Notes under the pieces: model-generated
Seen by the model: the letters and a program-made list of their open reading frames with translations, nothing else
Databases searched by the model: none
Told to the model about the DNA's origin: nothing
Origin: Bacillus sp. ISL-45
GTDB lineage: Bacteria > Bacillota > Bacilli > Bacillales > Cytobacillaceae
Assembly (NCBI RefSeq): GCF_018613195.1
Contig: NZ_JAGGQQ010000009.1
Span: 62,001-126,000 of the forward strand
Length of the DNA stretch: 64,000 nt
Direction of reading: 5' to 3'
Shown: one piece after another, positions 1-9,598 of the stretch
How positions within the stretch are numbered: the stretch's first letter is position 1
How the letters are laid out: each line of letters starts with the position of its first letter
Position numbers and translations under genes: made by a program

Positions 1-1
1 C

Positions 2-2251
2 GTTACGAATGCACAAAAATGGTATGCTGAGCAAAAAGTAAAAGGCACTGCAGATGAGAATCTACCAATTCTTTCAGCAGGAGCTCCTTTTAAAGCAGGC
101 GGACGCAATGGTTCAGAGTACTATACGTATATCCCTGAGGGAACAATTGCAATCAAGAACGTAGCAGACCTTTATCTGTATCCAAACACAGTGGCTACAA
201 TCAAGGTGACAGGTGCGGATGTTAAGGAATGGCTTGAAATGTCTGCAGGACAGTTCAACCAAATCAACGAAAATAAAACGGATGAACAAGAGTTAATCAA
301 CACTAGCTTCCCAACTTATAACTATGATGTCATCGATGGCGTAACTTACGAAATTGATGTTACCGAACCAGCAAAATATGATAAGGATGGCAAAGAGGTT
401 AATCCTGATGCAAACCGTATTAAAAACCTGCAATATAACGGACAGCCAATCGATCTTGAACAGGAATTCCTTGTTGTAACGAATAACTATCGTGCAAACG
501 GCACCTTCCCGGGTGTCAGAAATAAAACGGCAGTGGAAATGTATCCGGATGAAAATCGCCAGGTAATCATCGATTATATCAGTGAACTGGGAACAATTGA
601 TCCATCTGCAGATAATAACTGGAGCTTTGCAGGAGTAGAAAAAGAGCTTAATGTAACATTCACCTCTTCACCTGCTGCACAAGAAGCGCTTCCGGAGTCA
701 GGTCTGATTAACTATGCTGGAGATGCTGCAGATAGTTTTGCTAAATACCAGCTGCACCTGCCAATCGAGCTTCAGCTTCTGGGGATCAATGATTTCCATG
801 GCCAGCTGGACACTTATAACTCAAAAATCAATGCAGGCGGTGTTGAATACCTCGCTGCATATTTGAAAGAACGTGAAGCGGAAAATCCTAATACATTGAT
901 GCTTCATGCAGGCGATGCTGTTGGAGCAAGCTCCCCGGTATCCGCTTTGCTTCAGGACGAGCCTACTATCAAAATCTTGAACGAGCTTGGTTTTGACGCA
1001 GGTACTGTCGGCAACCACGAGTTTGATGAAGGTGTAGATGAAATGCTGCGCTTGATCTATGGTGGAAGCCACCCAAAAACAGTGGAGAAGTATGGCGTTT
1101 TTGAAGGTGCCAAATTCCCATATGTTGCAGCTAACGTTGTTGACAAAGCTACAGGTGAGAATATTTTAGATCCGTATACAGTAATTGATGTAAATGGAAT
1201 TCCAGTTGGAGTCATCGGTGTAGCGTTATCTGATACCCCAAACATTGTGATTCCAAGTGCAGTACAGGATGTGCAATTCACCGACGAAACCGAAGCAATC
1301 AACCTCTATACTGAGGAGTTAAAGGCGCAGGGTGTTGAAACAATTGTTGTTTTAGCGCATAACCCATCTTTTTCAAAAATGGATGGATCTGATGCTGGTG
1401 AAGAACTTGTTGAGATTGCTCAAAATGTAGATGATGAAGTAGACGTGTTATTGGGCGGGCATAACCATGCTTTTACTAACACTAAAGTTGACGGCAAACT
1501 TGTCGTTCAGTCTTATTCTTCAGGTACTGCTTTTTCAGATGTAGACTTATTGATTAACCCTGTAACGAAAGATGTTATGGTAGGCAGAGCAGAAATCGTC
1601 ACAACATACCGGGATCAAATTGAGCCGGATGCTGAAATCAAAGCCATGCTGGACACTTATGTAGCAGATGTTGCACCAATTCTGAATGAAGTGATCGGGA
1701 CAGCATCAAACCGTATCAGCCGTGATACAAGTGCTTCTGGTGAATCTGCAATGGGTAACCTCGTGGCAGATGCAATGCGTTGGGAGACAGGAACTGATTT
1801 TGCCTTCATGAACTCAGGCGGGGTCCGTGCTGACATTGATGCAGGTGAAATCACGTGGAAAGAAGCTTTCACCGTTCAGCCATTCGGTAATGATCTTGTA
1901 AAAATGAATGTGACTGGTGAAGTCATCAAGACATTGCTAGAGCAGCAATGGGGCAGTAAAGTCCGTATCATGCCAATTTCAGGCTTGAAGGTAACTTACG
2001 ATGATTCAAGAGCTGCCGGAGACCGTATTGTGTCGATAACGAAGAATGATGGAACACCAGTTGAAATGGATCAAACCTATTCAATCACAGTCAACAACTA
2101 CATGGCTGGAGGCGGGGATGGATATGCAATCCTTGCGACCATTACTGACAAGACAATCGATGTAGTCGATTTGGATGCATTGGTCAACTATATCAAGGCT
2201 CACGGTGAAGTGAATCCGCAAATTGAGGGTCGTGTAACGAAATTAAATTAA
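2..2251 (+). CDS. yfkN: Multidomain 5'-nucleotidase / cyclic-nucleotide phosphodiesterase, YfkN type (5' end outside window)
   Basis: The reading frame is open from base 2, so the gene begins upstream of the window. The visible part starts in the C-terminal nucleotidase domain of a first unit. A complete second unit follows: a metallophosphatase domain with a NDFHGQ motif near base 790, a GNHEFDEG motif near 1012 and a GGHNH motif near 1455, then a second C-terminal nucleotidase domain with a NSGGVRADI motif. Two units in series are known from YfkN of Bacillus subtilis, a wall-associated enzyme that releases phosphate from extracellular nucleotides. The protein ends shortly after the last domain, and I see no LPXTG-like anchor, unlike the B. 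subtilis protein. A terminator follows at once, so this is the last gene of its unit. Confidence 0.9.
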   Translation, partial: VTNAQKWYAEQKVKGTADENLPILSAGAPFKAGGRNGSEYYTYIPEGTIAIKNVADLYLYPNTVATIKVTGADVKEWLEMSAGQFNQINENKTDEQELINTSFPTYNYDVIDGVTYEIDVTEPAKYDKDGKEVNPDANRIKNLQYNGQPIDLEQEFLVVTNNYRANGTFPGVRNKTAVEMYPDENRQVIIDYISELGTIDPSADNNWSFAGVEKELNVTFTSSPAAQEALPESGLINYAGDAADSFAKYQLHLPIELQLLGINDFHGQLDTYNSKINAGGVEYLAAYLKEREAENPNTLMLHAGDAVGASSPVSALLQDEPTIKILNELGFDAGTVGNHEFDEGVDEMLRLIYGGSHPKTVEKYGVFEGAKFPYVAANVVDKATGENILDPYTVIDVNGIPVGVIGVALSDTPNIVIPSAVQDVQFTDETEAINLYTEELKAQGVETIVVLAHNPSFSKMDGSDAGEELVEIAQNVDDEVDVLLGGHNHAFTNTKVDGKLVVQSYSSGTAFSDVDLLINPVTKDVMVGRAEIVTTYRDQIEPDAEIKAMLDTYVADVAPILNEVIGTASNRISRDTSASGESAMGNLVADAMRWETGTDFAFMNSGGVRADIDAGEITWKEAFTVQPFGNDLVKMNVTGEVIKTLLEQQWGSKVRIMPISGLKVTYDDSRAAGDRIVSITKNDGTPVEMDQTYSITVNNYMAGGGDGYAILATITDKTIDVVDLDALVNYIKAHGEVNPQIEGRVTKLN

Positions 2252-2260
2252 TAGTTTAGA

Positions 2261-2291
2261 AGGGGAGCGCAATATTTGCTCTCCTTTTTTT
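2261..2291 (+). terminator. Rho-independent terminator after yfkN-type gene
   Basis: Stem GGGGAGC/GCTCTCC with an AT loop, followed by seven T residues, 10 bases after the stop codon. Confidence 0.85.
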
Positions 2292-2420
2292 GCGTAAACC
2301 ACTATTTTCCTGATAGTCCATTTGAATCAAATTTAGATACACGAAGAAAATTTCCCAATATAACGCTTTATTAAAATAGTTTTATTGACACTTCTTTTTG
2401 AGATGGAAACAGGATGATAG

Positions 2421-2451
2421 GCTCATTTTTATTTTAAAAGTGAGCTTTTTT
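2421..2451 (+). terminator. Possible second terminator hairpin in the 340-bp gap before inhA
   Basis: GCTCA, an AT-rich loop, and TGAGC followed by six T residues. The rest of 2292-2591 is very AT-rich and holds nothing else that I recognise apart from the upstream region of inhA. Confidence 0.5.
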
Positions 2452-2591
2452 ATTAAAAACGAGTAATTTTATAGGTAAATATTATTATTTTATAAAAATT
2501 TACAATATTTCAAAACCTTGCTACAATTTCAATCAGATTCTTCTGAAAATATGAAAAATCGAAACTTGGAAAATAGCAGGGGGTTATCTTT

Positions 2592-4979
2592 TTGAAGAAG
2601 AAAAGTTCGTTGAAGGTTCTATCCAGCGTCGCGGCAAGTGCTGTCTTCGCATCAACATTATTTGCGGGTTCGTTTGCTGGGCCAACTGCAGCACCCAAGA
2701 GTGTGGCAGCTGCGACAGCTCCTGAATCTGCACCAATAGACTTGAACATTGTTGACCAGGATCGCCTGGCAAAGGCTTTGCAGGAGCGAGGCCTGATTGC
2801 GAAAGGTGCTTCACCTGAGGAAGTCAATAAAGCGGTAACAGAATATATTAAACAGAAGCAGGGAGCAAAAGCAGGCAAGACAGATGATCACGCTGCTGAA
2901 CATGAAATGGCAAAGAAGTCCAAGGACTTTTTGACAAAGCAAAAGGACAAGCTGACTAAGCAGCTTGAAAAAGGGCATGACAACTACAAAACGGGCAAGC
3001 CAACTGGATATGCGAAAGTAGATCCTGCGAAACAAGCTGCTTACAATGGTACAGTCAGGGAAGATAAGGTTCTTGTTCTTCTGGCTGAATTTGCAGACTT
3101 CAAGCACAATAACATTGAGCAAGAAGAAGGCTATATGTATTCAGACGACTTCAGCCGCGAGCATTATGAAAAAATGCTGTTCGGTGACGAAGAGTTCACA
3201 TTATTCAATGGTGAAAAGGTTCAAACGTTCAAGCAATATTACGAAGAACAGTCTGGCGGCAGCTACACAGTTGACGGACATGTTACGGACTGGGTGACGG
3301 TACCTGGAAATGCAGCAGATTATGGTGACGACAATCCAGAGGGCGGACATGATAACCTGAATCCTAAAGGACCGCGTGACTTTGTAAAGGATGCATTGAA
3401 TGCTGCTGTTGAAAACGGCCTTGATCTTTCTCAGTTTGATGAATTCGATCTTTATGATTTAGACGGCGACGGAAACCAGAACGAACCGGATGGACTCGTT
3501 GACCACTTGATGGTCCTTCACGCTGGTGTTGGCCAGGAAGCTGGCGGCGGCAAGCTTGGTGACGATGCTATTTGGTCACACCGCTGGGTATTGAATGGAG
3601 TCCACAGAGTCCCTGGCACTGAAGGAACTGCTCAAGTACCTTACTGGGGCGGATCAATGGCTGCCTACGACTACACAATCGAGCCTGAAGATGGAGCAGT
3701 TGGTGTATTCGCACACGAATTCGGACATGACCTGGGTCTTCCAGATGAGTACGATACACAGTACACTGGACAAGGTGAGCCGGTTGCATCATGGTCGATC
3801 ATGAGCGGAGGCAGCTGGAATGGAGCAGTAGCAGGCACAGAGCCGACAAGCTTCTCTCCACAGAACAAGGAGTACTTCCAAAAGATCATGGGCGGCAACT
3901 GGGCTAACATCACGGAAGTGAATTACGATGAAATTGACGAAAATGGTTTATCTGTTGTTATCGACCAAAGCGTAACGAAGTCGAAGAATAACGGTATTGT
4001 AAAAGTTAATCTTCCTAAGAAGAAGGTAAAAGGCATTGAGCCTGCTTTCGGTGAAAAGTACTACTACAGCAAAAAAGGTGATGACCTGCACACTGCATTG
4101 GAAACGCCTGTATTTGACCTGACAGCTGCAACGACAGCAACTTTCGACTACAAAGCATGGTATGAAGTAGAATTCGATTATGACTATGTATATGTAAATG
4201 CTGTGACTGAAGACGGCACGGAAGTTCAATTGGATCTTATCGGCGACGAAAACACTGCTGGCGGCATGGAAACAACTCAAGGGCAGTGGGAAGACAAGTC
4301 TTATGACTTAAGCCAGTTCGCAGGACAGAAAGTGAAGCTTGTGTTTGATTATGTAACAGACGGAGGACTTGCTCCTGAAGGTTTCGCAATGGATAACCTT
4401 AGCCTGACTGTTGACGGCGAAGTTGCTTTCTCTGACGATGCAGAAGGCACTCAACAAGTGACTCTTGATGGTTTTATTTCTACAAACGGTTTATTTGATA
4501 AAGACCACTACTACTATCTTGAGTGGAGAAACTACGCTGGTGCTGACAAAGGCTTGATTGAAGGCCGCGGCGTGAAGTACAACACTGGTTTGGTTGTCTG
4601 GTATGGTGACGACAGCTTCACAGACAACTGGGTTGGCGTCCACCCGGGCGAAGGCTTCATCGGGGTTGTTGACTCTCATCCAGAAGCAATCGTCGGCACG
4701 CTCAATGGACAGGATTCTGTAAAGAGCAGCACACGCTACCAGATCTCTGACGCAGCATTCTCACTTGATAAGGCACCTGCCTGGACAGTTGATTCTCCAT
4801 CACGCGGAGTGTTCGATTATGAAGGCCTTCCAGGTGTGGCAACATTTGATGACTCACACAAGTACATCAACGAACTGATCCCGGATGCAGGCAAAAAGCT
4901 GCCTAACTACGGATTGAAGTTCCAGGTCATCGGCGAAGCGAAGGATAACTCAGCTGGTGCAGTTTGGATCCATAAATAA
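2592..4979 (+). CDS. inhA: Immune inhibitor A-type secreted metalloprotease (peptidase M6)
   Basis: 795 residues, the usual InhA size. The start is TTG at 2592, set by the AGGGGG ribosome site nine bases upstream. A Sec signal peptide (about residues 1-40: KKK, hydrophobic core, AxA-like end) and a propeptide precede the catalytic domain. The zinc site is HEFGH at 375-379 followed by LGLPDEY. A calcium-like [12 protein letters not shown] loop lies near 290, and beta-rich C-terminal domains follow. InhA proteases are exported and degrade proteins such as antimicrobial peptides. The gene stands alone between terminators. Identification is firm, but the natural substrate is not shown by the sequence. 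Confidence 0.95.
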   Translation: MKKKSSLKVLSSVAASAVFASTLFAGSFAGPTAAPKSVAAATAPESAPIDLNIVDQDRLAKALQERGLIAKGASPEEVNKAVTEYIKQKQGAKAGKTDDHAAEHEMAKKSKDFLTKQKDKLTKQLEKGHDNYKTGKPTGYAKVDPAKQAAYNGTVREDKVLVLLAEFADFKHNNIEQEEGYMYSDDFSREHYEKMLFGDEEFTLFNGEKVQTFKQYYEEQSGGSYTVDGHVTDWVTVPGNAADYGDDNPEGGHDNLNPKGPRDFVKDALNAAVENGLDLSQFDEFDLYDLDGDGNQNEPDGLVDHLMVLHAGVGQEAGGGKLGDDAIWSHRWVLNGVHRVPGTEGTAQVPYWGGSMAAYDYTIEPEDGAVGVFAHEFGHDLGLPDEYDTQYTGQGEPVASWSIMSGGSWNGAVAGTEPTSFSPQNKEYFQKIMGGNWANITEVNYDEIDENGLSVVIDQSVTKSKNNGIVKVNLPKKKVKGIEPAFGEKYYYSKKGDDLHTALETPVFDLTAATTATFDYKAWYEVEFDYDYVYVNAVTEDGTEVQLDLIGDENTAGGMETTQGQWEDKSYDLSQFAGQKVKLVFDYVTDGGLAPEGFAMDNLSLTVDGEVAFSDDAEGTQQVTLDGFISTNGLFDKDHYYYLEWRNYAGADKGLIEGRGVKYNTGLVVWYGDDSFTDNWVGVHPGEGFIGVVDSHPEAIVGTLNGQDSVKSSTRYQISDAAFSLDKAPAWTVDSPSRGVFDYEGLPGVATFDDSHKYINELIPDAGKKLPNYGLKFQVIGEAKDNSAGAVWIHK

Positions 4980-4994
4980 GATTTAGGTTTTGAA

Positions 4995-5027
4995 GACATC
5001 GGGCGAATTCTCGCTCGATGTCTTTTT
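4995..5027 (+). terminator. Terminator after inhA
   Basis: GACATCGGGCGA / TCGCTCGATGTC stem followed by TTTTT. The right arm and T-run (GCTCGATGTCTTTTTATG) recur at 5050-5067 without the left arm, a partial duplication. Confidence 0.85.
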
Positions 5028-5098
5028 ATGATATTCGGAGACAGCACACGCTCGATGTCTTTTTATGAATTGGAAAAAATCGCTCAGAATTCCCAACT

Positions 5099-5265
5099 CG
5101 CCAATAAAATAGGAATTTCGCCAATATAATAAAAATTTTCGCCAATAAATCTGTAGAATCGCCAATATAATAAAATTTTCGCCAATAAAGTTGTGAAAAC
5201 CGCCAATAAAACACAATCAGCCCAAAACAATCTATAATAAAAAGTGCAAAACGCCAATTTTCAGG
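5099..5265. repeat. Repeat array A: TCGCCAATAAAA-type units, 20-22 bp period
   Basis: Six clear units begin with TCGCCAATA(A/T)AA at spacings of 20, 21 or 22 bases, followed by degenerate ones near 5217-5262. Unit tails vary while the head is conserved. It fills the gap between the inhA terminator and the helicase promoter region. Open frames across it are by-products of the repeat. No CRISPR-type spacer layout is present. It resembles array B (TCGCTATAAAAA) in head sequence and period. Confidence 0.85.
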
Positions 5266-5294
5266 GGAATACTGGACTTATAATCGTGTTTTAG

Positions 5295-5310
5295 CTAGTA
5301 TCAATACTAG
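5295..5310. promoter_or_regulatory. Perfect 16-bp palindrome upstream of the helicase gene
   Basis: CTAGTAT CA ATACTAG, 24 bases before the start codon and before the GAAGGAG ribosome site. It could be an operator or an RNA hairpin. The binding factor is unknown. Confidence 0.4.
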
Positions 5311-5334
5311 AATGTTTAACTGAAGGAGAAAATC

Positions 5335-6477
5335 ATGTCAGAAACTCAACAAATTATCGCACAACTACAACCGTTCCTGCAGCAGGCCTGGGAGAAGGCC
5401 GGATTCGAGACGATGACTTCTGTCCAGACGACAGCAATTCCGCTAATAATAGAAGGAAAAGATGTTGTCGGAGAGTCACCGACTGGTACTGGTAAAACTT
5501 TAGCGTACCTGCTTCCTGTTTTAAATAAAATCGATCCTAAAATGCAGAATACACAGGCAGTCATCCTTGCTTCGTCGCAGGAGCTTGTTATGCAGATCCT
5601 GTCCGAAATCCAGAAATGGGGCGAAGGCAGCGGAATCAAATCGGCAAGCTTGATCGGCGGTGCGAACCTGAAGCGCCAGATTGACAAGCTGAAAAAGAGC
5701 CCGCACATCATCGTCGGAACTCCAGGGCGGACGAATGAACTGATCAAGCAGAAGAAACTGAAAATGCATAAAGTCCATACAGTCGTCCTAGATGAAGGCG
5801 ATCAGCTTCTGACCCCCGAGCATAATGAAACGGTAAAAAGCATTGTCAAGTCGACACTTGCTGATCAAAGACAGCTTCTGCTATTTTCAGCCACTCTTCC
5901 AGAGACTGTCGAAAAATCAATCAAGAGATTGGCGAAGGATCCAGAGATCATCAATGTCAAAAAGGACGAAACGATCGATGCTGCCAAAGTTGAGCATATT
6001 TATTTTCTCAGCGAGCAGCGTGACAAGATCAAAGTCCTTGAGAAGATTGCCCGCCTGGATGGAACCAAGTCACTTGTTTTTATTAAGGACATCCCTAACC
6101 TGATCATCACTGCCGAAAAACTGAAATTCAAGGACATCCATGTCGGCCAGCTGCACAGTGAGCTCAACAAGCAGGATCGTCAGCGGTATTTGAACAAGTT
6201 CCGTGATGGCAACAGCGAAATGCTGCTTGTCACCGATATCGCAGCACGCGGATTGGATATTAAAGGTGTCACACATGTCGTCCACTTCGATTTCCCGAGG
6301 GAGCAGGACCAATACGTCCACCGCTCCGGACGCACAGGCCGATTTGGCGCGGAAGGAACCGTTATCTCGATCGTCAACGAACGTGAAGAACGCGATATGA
6401 AAAAATACTGCAATGCCCTAAATATCACTCCAGTGCAAAAAGAATTTTACGGCGGTAAAATTGTCGACCCAGAATAA
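5335..6477 (+). CDS. yfmL: DEAD-box ATP-dependent RNA helicase, YfmL-like
   Basis: 380 residues, matching the short YfmL group and lacking the C-terminal RNA-binding extension of CshA or DbpA. Visible motifs are a Q motif (TSVQTTAIP, 28-36), Walker A SPTGTGKT (48-55), TPGR near 129, motif II DEGD at 153-156 in place of DEAD, SAT at 185-187, ARGLD, and HRSGRTGR at 329-336. It would unwind RNA duplexes with ATP. YfmL is linked to ribosome assembly and cold growth in B. subtilis, and the same role here is inference. GAAGGAG sets the ATG start. A terminator follows directly. Confidence 0.9.
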   Translation: MSETQQIIAQLQPFLQQAWEKAGFETMTSVQTTAIPLIIEGKDVVGESPTGTGKTLAYLLPVLNKIDPKMQNTQAVILASSQELVMQILSEIQKWGEGSGIKSASLIGGANLKRQIDKLKKSPHIIVGTPGRTNELIKQKKLKMHKVHTVVLDEGDQLLTPEHNETVKSIVKSTLADQRQLLLFSATLPETVEKSIKRLAKDPEIINVKKDETIDAAKVEHIYFLSEQRDKIKVLEKIARLDGTKSLVFIKDIPNLIITAEKLKFKDIHVGQLHSELNKQDRQRYLNKFRDGNSEMLLVTDIAARGLDIKGVTHVVHFDFPREQDQYVHRSGRTGRFGAEGTVISIVNEREERDMKKYCNALNITPVQKEFYGGKIVDPE

Positions 6478-6484
6478 TGAGTTG

Positions 6485-6516
6485 AAGCTATAGGATCTAC
6501 TTCTATAGCTTTTTTA
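6485..6516 (+). terminator. Terminator after yfmL
   Basis: GCTATAG / CTATAGC stem, loop GATCTACTT, then seven T residues. Confidence 0.85.
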
Positions 6517-6574
6517 CTGCAAACAAAGGGTTTTTTGAAAAAGAGTCAGAATATATATTCCGTAGATTATTTTG

Positions 6575-6627
6575 AAAGGCTATGAAAAAGCGGCTGTTAT
6601 CACCAGCCGAATTCACATAGCCTTTTT
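6575..6627 (+). promoter_or_regulatory. Nested hairpin with T-run in the amidase leader
   Basis: Outer arms AAAGGCTATG (6575-6584) and CATAGCCTTTTT enclose an inner GCGGCTG/CCAGCCG stem. The T-run ends just before the amidase ribosome site, so it could act as an attenuator or as a second terminator of the preceding unit. Confidence 0.5.
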
Positions 6628-6644
6628 GAAAGGAAATGTTGAAC

Positions 6645-8132
6645 GTGAAAAATCCACATTTGAATACATTGATGGCAGAGTGGCTGCCGGAAGCGACGAT
6701 TGATGAGATGCAGGAGAAAATGGAGAAGGGCGAGCTGTCTTCCCATGATCTTGTTCTGATGTATCAGGGCCGAATCGCGGCTTTTGATGAAACAACCAAA
6801 TCAGTGCTTGAGGTGAATCCGGATGCCCTTCAGATTGCGGTTTCACTGGATGCTGAACGAAAACAGAAAGGTCCCAGAGGCCCTTTGCACGGTATTCCGG
6901 TCCTTGTAAAAGATAATATCGATACAAACGATAAAATGCATACTAGTGCTGGATCGCTGGCATTAAAGGACTCCTTTGCGCAGAAAGATTCCTTTGTCGC
7001 TGCAAAGCTAAGGGAAGCAGGCGCCGTCATTCTTGGCAAGACAAAAATGACAGAGTGGGCAAACTTCATGGCGAATGGCATGAAGAGCGGATACAGCTCC
7101 CGCGGTGGCCAGGTGCTGAATCCGTACGGTCCAGGGAAGTTTGATGTCGGCGGCTCGAGTGCAGGTTCCGGCGCTGCAATTGCCGCTAATTTGGCTGCGG
7201 TTGCGGTCGGAACAGAAACAGATGGCTCGATTTTAAATCCTTCTTCCAAAAATTCATTGGTGGGCATCAAGCCGACAGTCGGACTTGTCAGCCGCAGCGG
7301 CATCATCCCGATTGCCCACACTCAGGATACAGCCGGCCCGATGGCGAGAACTGTAAAGGACGCGGTTTACCTTTTGGAAGCGATTGTCGGCCAGGATCCG
7401 CAAGACCCGGCAACGATGGTCAGCTTTCCGGAATTCAGTCACGACTCTCTTTTCGATGAACATGCACTAAAAGGAGCCAAAATCGCTGTTGTCAGGGAAG
7501 AGTATATTGGCAAGTGGACCCAGGAGCAGGAGCATATTTTTCAAAAAGCGGTTGAAAAACTGGAAGAGCTGGGCGCAGAGATCGTTGAAGCAGAAATCCC
7601 GGCGGCGAAAGCAACCTGGGGCTACAAAGTTTTGAGCTATGAATTCAAAGCGGATCTGAATGCTTATCTGAACGATCTGGCACCGAATGTTCCAGTCAGG
7701 ACGCTTGCTGACGTGATTGCTTTCAATTATGAGCATGGTGAGAAAATGCTGAAATACGGGCAGGAAGTGCTGCTCGAATCGGATGCGACAAGCGGGACAC
7801 TGACCGAGGCTGAGTACCTCGAAGAGCTCGAATACAATCTTTATATGGCAAGGGAGCAGGGAATTGACTATGCATTGAAAGAATATGGAGCGGATGCGGT
7901 GCTGTTCCCGATGGATGGCTCAACAATCGGCTCAAAAGCAGGGTACCCATCCGTTACGGTCCCGACTGCTTTTACTGAAGATGGAGAGCCAGTCGGCATC
8001 ACCTTCACAGGTACCGCCTTCAGCGAACCATTGCTGATCAGGCTTGCCTATGCATACGAGCAGGCAACTAAGGTGCGTCAGGCGCCTGAACTTAGAATAA
8101 ACGCCGGAGAAAAAATCCATACTACTTCATGA
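6645..8132 (+). CDS. Amidase signature family enzyme (YerM-like)
   Basis: About 495 residues. I prefer the GTG at 6645 because the GAAAGGA ribosome site lies 10 bases ahead of it, while the ATG at 6636 is only about 3 bases from that site. The catalytic triad of the family is visible: Lys in VKDNID (about residue 89), cis-Ser in GGSSAGSG (about 171) and nucleophile Ser in GTETDGSI (about 195). Such enzymes hydrolyse amide bonds and include amidases with unknown natural substrates. GatA is unlikely, since no gatB or gatC is adjacent. It is intracellular, with no signal peptide. Confidence 0.85.
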   Translation: MKNPHLNTLMAEWLPEATIDEMQEKMEKGELSSHDLVLMYQGRIAAFDETTKSVLEVNPDALQIAVSLDAERKQKGPRGPLHGIPVLVKDNIDTNDKMHTSAGSLALKDSFAQKDSFVAAKLREAGAVILGKTKMTEWANFMANGMKSGYSSRGGQVLNPYGPGKFDVGGSSAGSGAAIAANLAAVAVGTETDGSILNPSSKNSLVGIKPTVGLVSRSGIIPIAHTQDTAGPMARTVKDAVYLLEAIVGQDPQDPATMVSFPEFSHDSLFDEHALKGAKIAVVREEYIGKWTQEQEHIFQKAVEKLEELGAEIVEAEIPAAKATWGYKVLSYEFKADLNAYLNDLAPNVPVRTLADVIAFNYEHGEKMLKYGQEVLLESDATSGTLTEAEYLEELEYNLYMAREQGIDYALKEYGADAVLFPMDGSTIGSKAGYPSVTVPTAFTEDGEPVGITFTGTAFSEPLLIRLAYAYEQATKVRQAPELRINAGEKIHTTS

Positions 8133-8156
8133 ATCCATCAAAAGGAGCGAGGTAGA

Positions 8157-8291
8157 ATGGGTAGACAAAAGCTTGGCAACGGAAACGCCCAGCGCAACAA
8201 CAACAAGAAGAAGGGCAACAATACACCCGAAGAACTAGTCGAATTCACAACAGGCCAGAAAGAAAAGAAATTCAACAATCCGATTGATTGA
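8157..8291 (+). CDS. Small Asn/Lys-rich protein, 44 residues
   Basis: ATG with a strong AAAGGAGCGAGG ribosome site, 24 bases after the amidase stop and before a shared terminator. The chain is hydrophilic, rich in N, K, G and Q, with no membrane segment. Composition and size recall minor small acid-soluble spore proteins, but I cannot match it to a named family. It probably shares a transcript with the amidase. Confidence 0.65.
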   Translation: MGRQKLGNGNAQRNNNKKKGNNTPEELVEFTTGQKEKKFNNPID

Positions 8292-8295
8292 CAGC

Positions 8296-8332
8296 AAAGT
8301 GCCCCGGCGATTCTTCGCCAGGGCACTTTTTA
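8296..8332 (+). terminator. Terminator after the small Asn/Lys-rich gene
   Basis: AAAGTGCCCCGGCG / CGCCAGGGCACTTTTT strong stem. It also faces the convergent YitT-family gene. Confidence 0.9.
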
Positions 8333-8368
8333 AAAATTGTCCTCATTCACAAGGCTGATGCCGCCTTA

Positions 8369-9235
8369 TTAATGTCCGCTGCTCCTATCAAAGTTGCTTC
8401 CTGAAACGTCGGCGACATTTTCAATGGCGACAAGCGCATTTGGATCGATTTCGTTGACAACTGAGCGCAGTGTGGACAATTCGATCCGGCTGACGATGGT
8501 GTAGATGATTTTCTTTGGTTCACTTGAAAAAACACCCTGGCCCTGGATGTAGGTCATGCCCCGGCCTAATTGTTTTAGCAATGCTTCGGCGATTTCTTCA
8601 GGAACATCGGAAATGATTGTGACGGATTTTAGCTCCTCCATCCCTTCGACGACGACGTCGATCATCTTGAAGGCAATGAAATAGGTGATGATGGAGTACA
8701 TGGCCGTTTCCCAGCTGAACACTAGCAGGGCGGCTAAAATGAAGATGAATAAGTTCATGACCATGACAATCTGACCGACAGAGACGGTGCGCTTTTTGCT
8801 GACAAGGATGGCGATGATTTCGGTTCCATCCAGTGCGCCGCCTGCCCGGATGACCAGACCAACCCCTGTTCCAAGGATTACCGCTCCGATGATCGTTGCT
8901 AAAAATAAATCATCCGTCACAGGTTCAAAATGGTGTAAATAAGCAGTAGCGCCGGATAAAATAATGACTCCATATAAGGTGCGGAGCGTAAATTTCAATC
9001 CCATTCTCCGATACCCGATATATAGGAAAGGAAGGTTAAACACTAACAGGAATATACTCATCGAGATGTTCGTCAGTTCCGCTGCGATGATTGACAGCCC
9101 GATGACCCCTCCGTCAAGGATCGCGTTAGGAACAAGGAACAGATCGAGCCCGAATGCCGCGATAACCGCGCCGATTGTGATCGTCACAAGCTGTATGACC
9201 TCTTTGATTATTCTTTTTTTCTTCGTTGTTGCCAC
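8369..9235 (-). CDS. YitT-family membrane protein (DUF161 plus DUF2179)
   Basis: 288 residues. Five or so hydrophobic helices occupy residues 12-200, including the ILDGGVIGLSI and GTGVGLVIRAGGALDGTEI glycine-rich segments typical of the family. A soluble C-terminal DUF2179 domain (about 205-285) follows, with LKSVTIISD and GRGMTYIQGQG motifs. Family members in Bacillus (YitT, YpjC, YqfU, YvjA) are poorly characterised, and transport is suspected only. A MITE-like element lies just upstream of its start. Confidence 0.88.
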   Translation of the reverse strand: MATTKKKRIIKEVIQLVTITIGAVIAAFGLDLFLVPNAILDGGVIGLSIIAAELTNISMSIFLLVFNLPFLYIGYRRMGLKFTLRTLYGVIILSGATAYLHHFEPVTDDLFLATIIGAVILGTGVGLVIRAGGALDGTEIIAILVSKKRTVSVGQIVMVMNLFIFILAALLVFSWETAMYSIITYFIAFKMIDVVVEGMEELKSVTIISDVPEEIAEALLKQLGRGMTYIQGQGVFSSEPKKIIYTIVSRIELSTLRSVVNEIDPNALVAIENVADVSGSNFDRSSGH

Positions 9236-9264
9236 TAAAGATCAAACCCTTTTCTATTAAGAAT

Positions 9265-9440
9265 GTTTTCGCATTGATTGTTGCTTTTCGTTATTAATCT
9301 ATCAACCGCATTTTGGCTAGCTTCGAGGGGCCCTTTTCTAGCAGATCCTTAACTGAAAAAGCATAAGAAAACGTAAAAATTCATAATCTGATTTTTACGT
9401 TTGACTATGAAAGCAACAAAGTTTACGAAAAGAGACTCTA
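9265..9440. repeat. MITE-like element, copy 1
   Basis: Inverted ends: TTTTCGCATTGATTGTTGCTTT on the left and AAAGCAACAAAGTTTACGAAAA on the right. An internal perfect hairpin ACGTAAAAAT/ATTTTTACGT lies at 9371-9400. The same layout recurs at 35330-35505 and in short form at 17817-17900. No ORF of note is inside. The flanking stretch 9441-9556 is AT-rich with nothing else recognised. Confidence 0.7.
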
Positions 9441-9598
9441 TAAAAACTCTACTATTAATTAGTAATGTATGTACTATACTTATTGTATCAAACATTAAAG
9501 CTAGCTGGTATTTTTTCATTATATATCCATGATTAGTAAAACCGGTAAATGGGGTAATGAGAAGGGGGAAGTTATTTGAAATTACGGAGGGGCTTTTT

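Noticed and set aside
5026-5214. Minus-strand ORFs with repeated FYWR-type peptides
   Set aside because: They are translations of repeat array A in two frames, without ribosome site, so not genes.
6830-7321. 163-codon minus-strand ORF inside the amidase
   Set aside because: Shadow frame of a clear amidase gene with no start signal.
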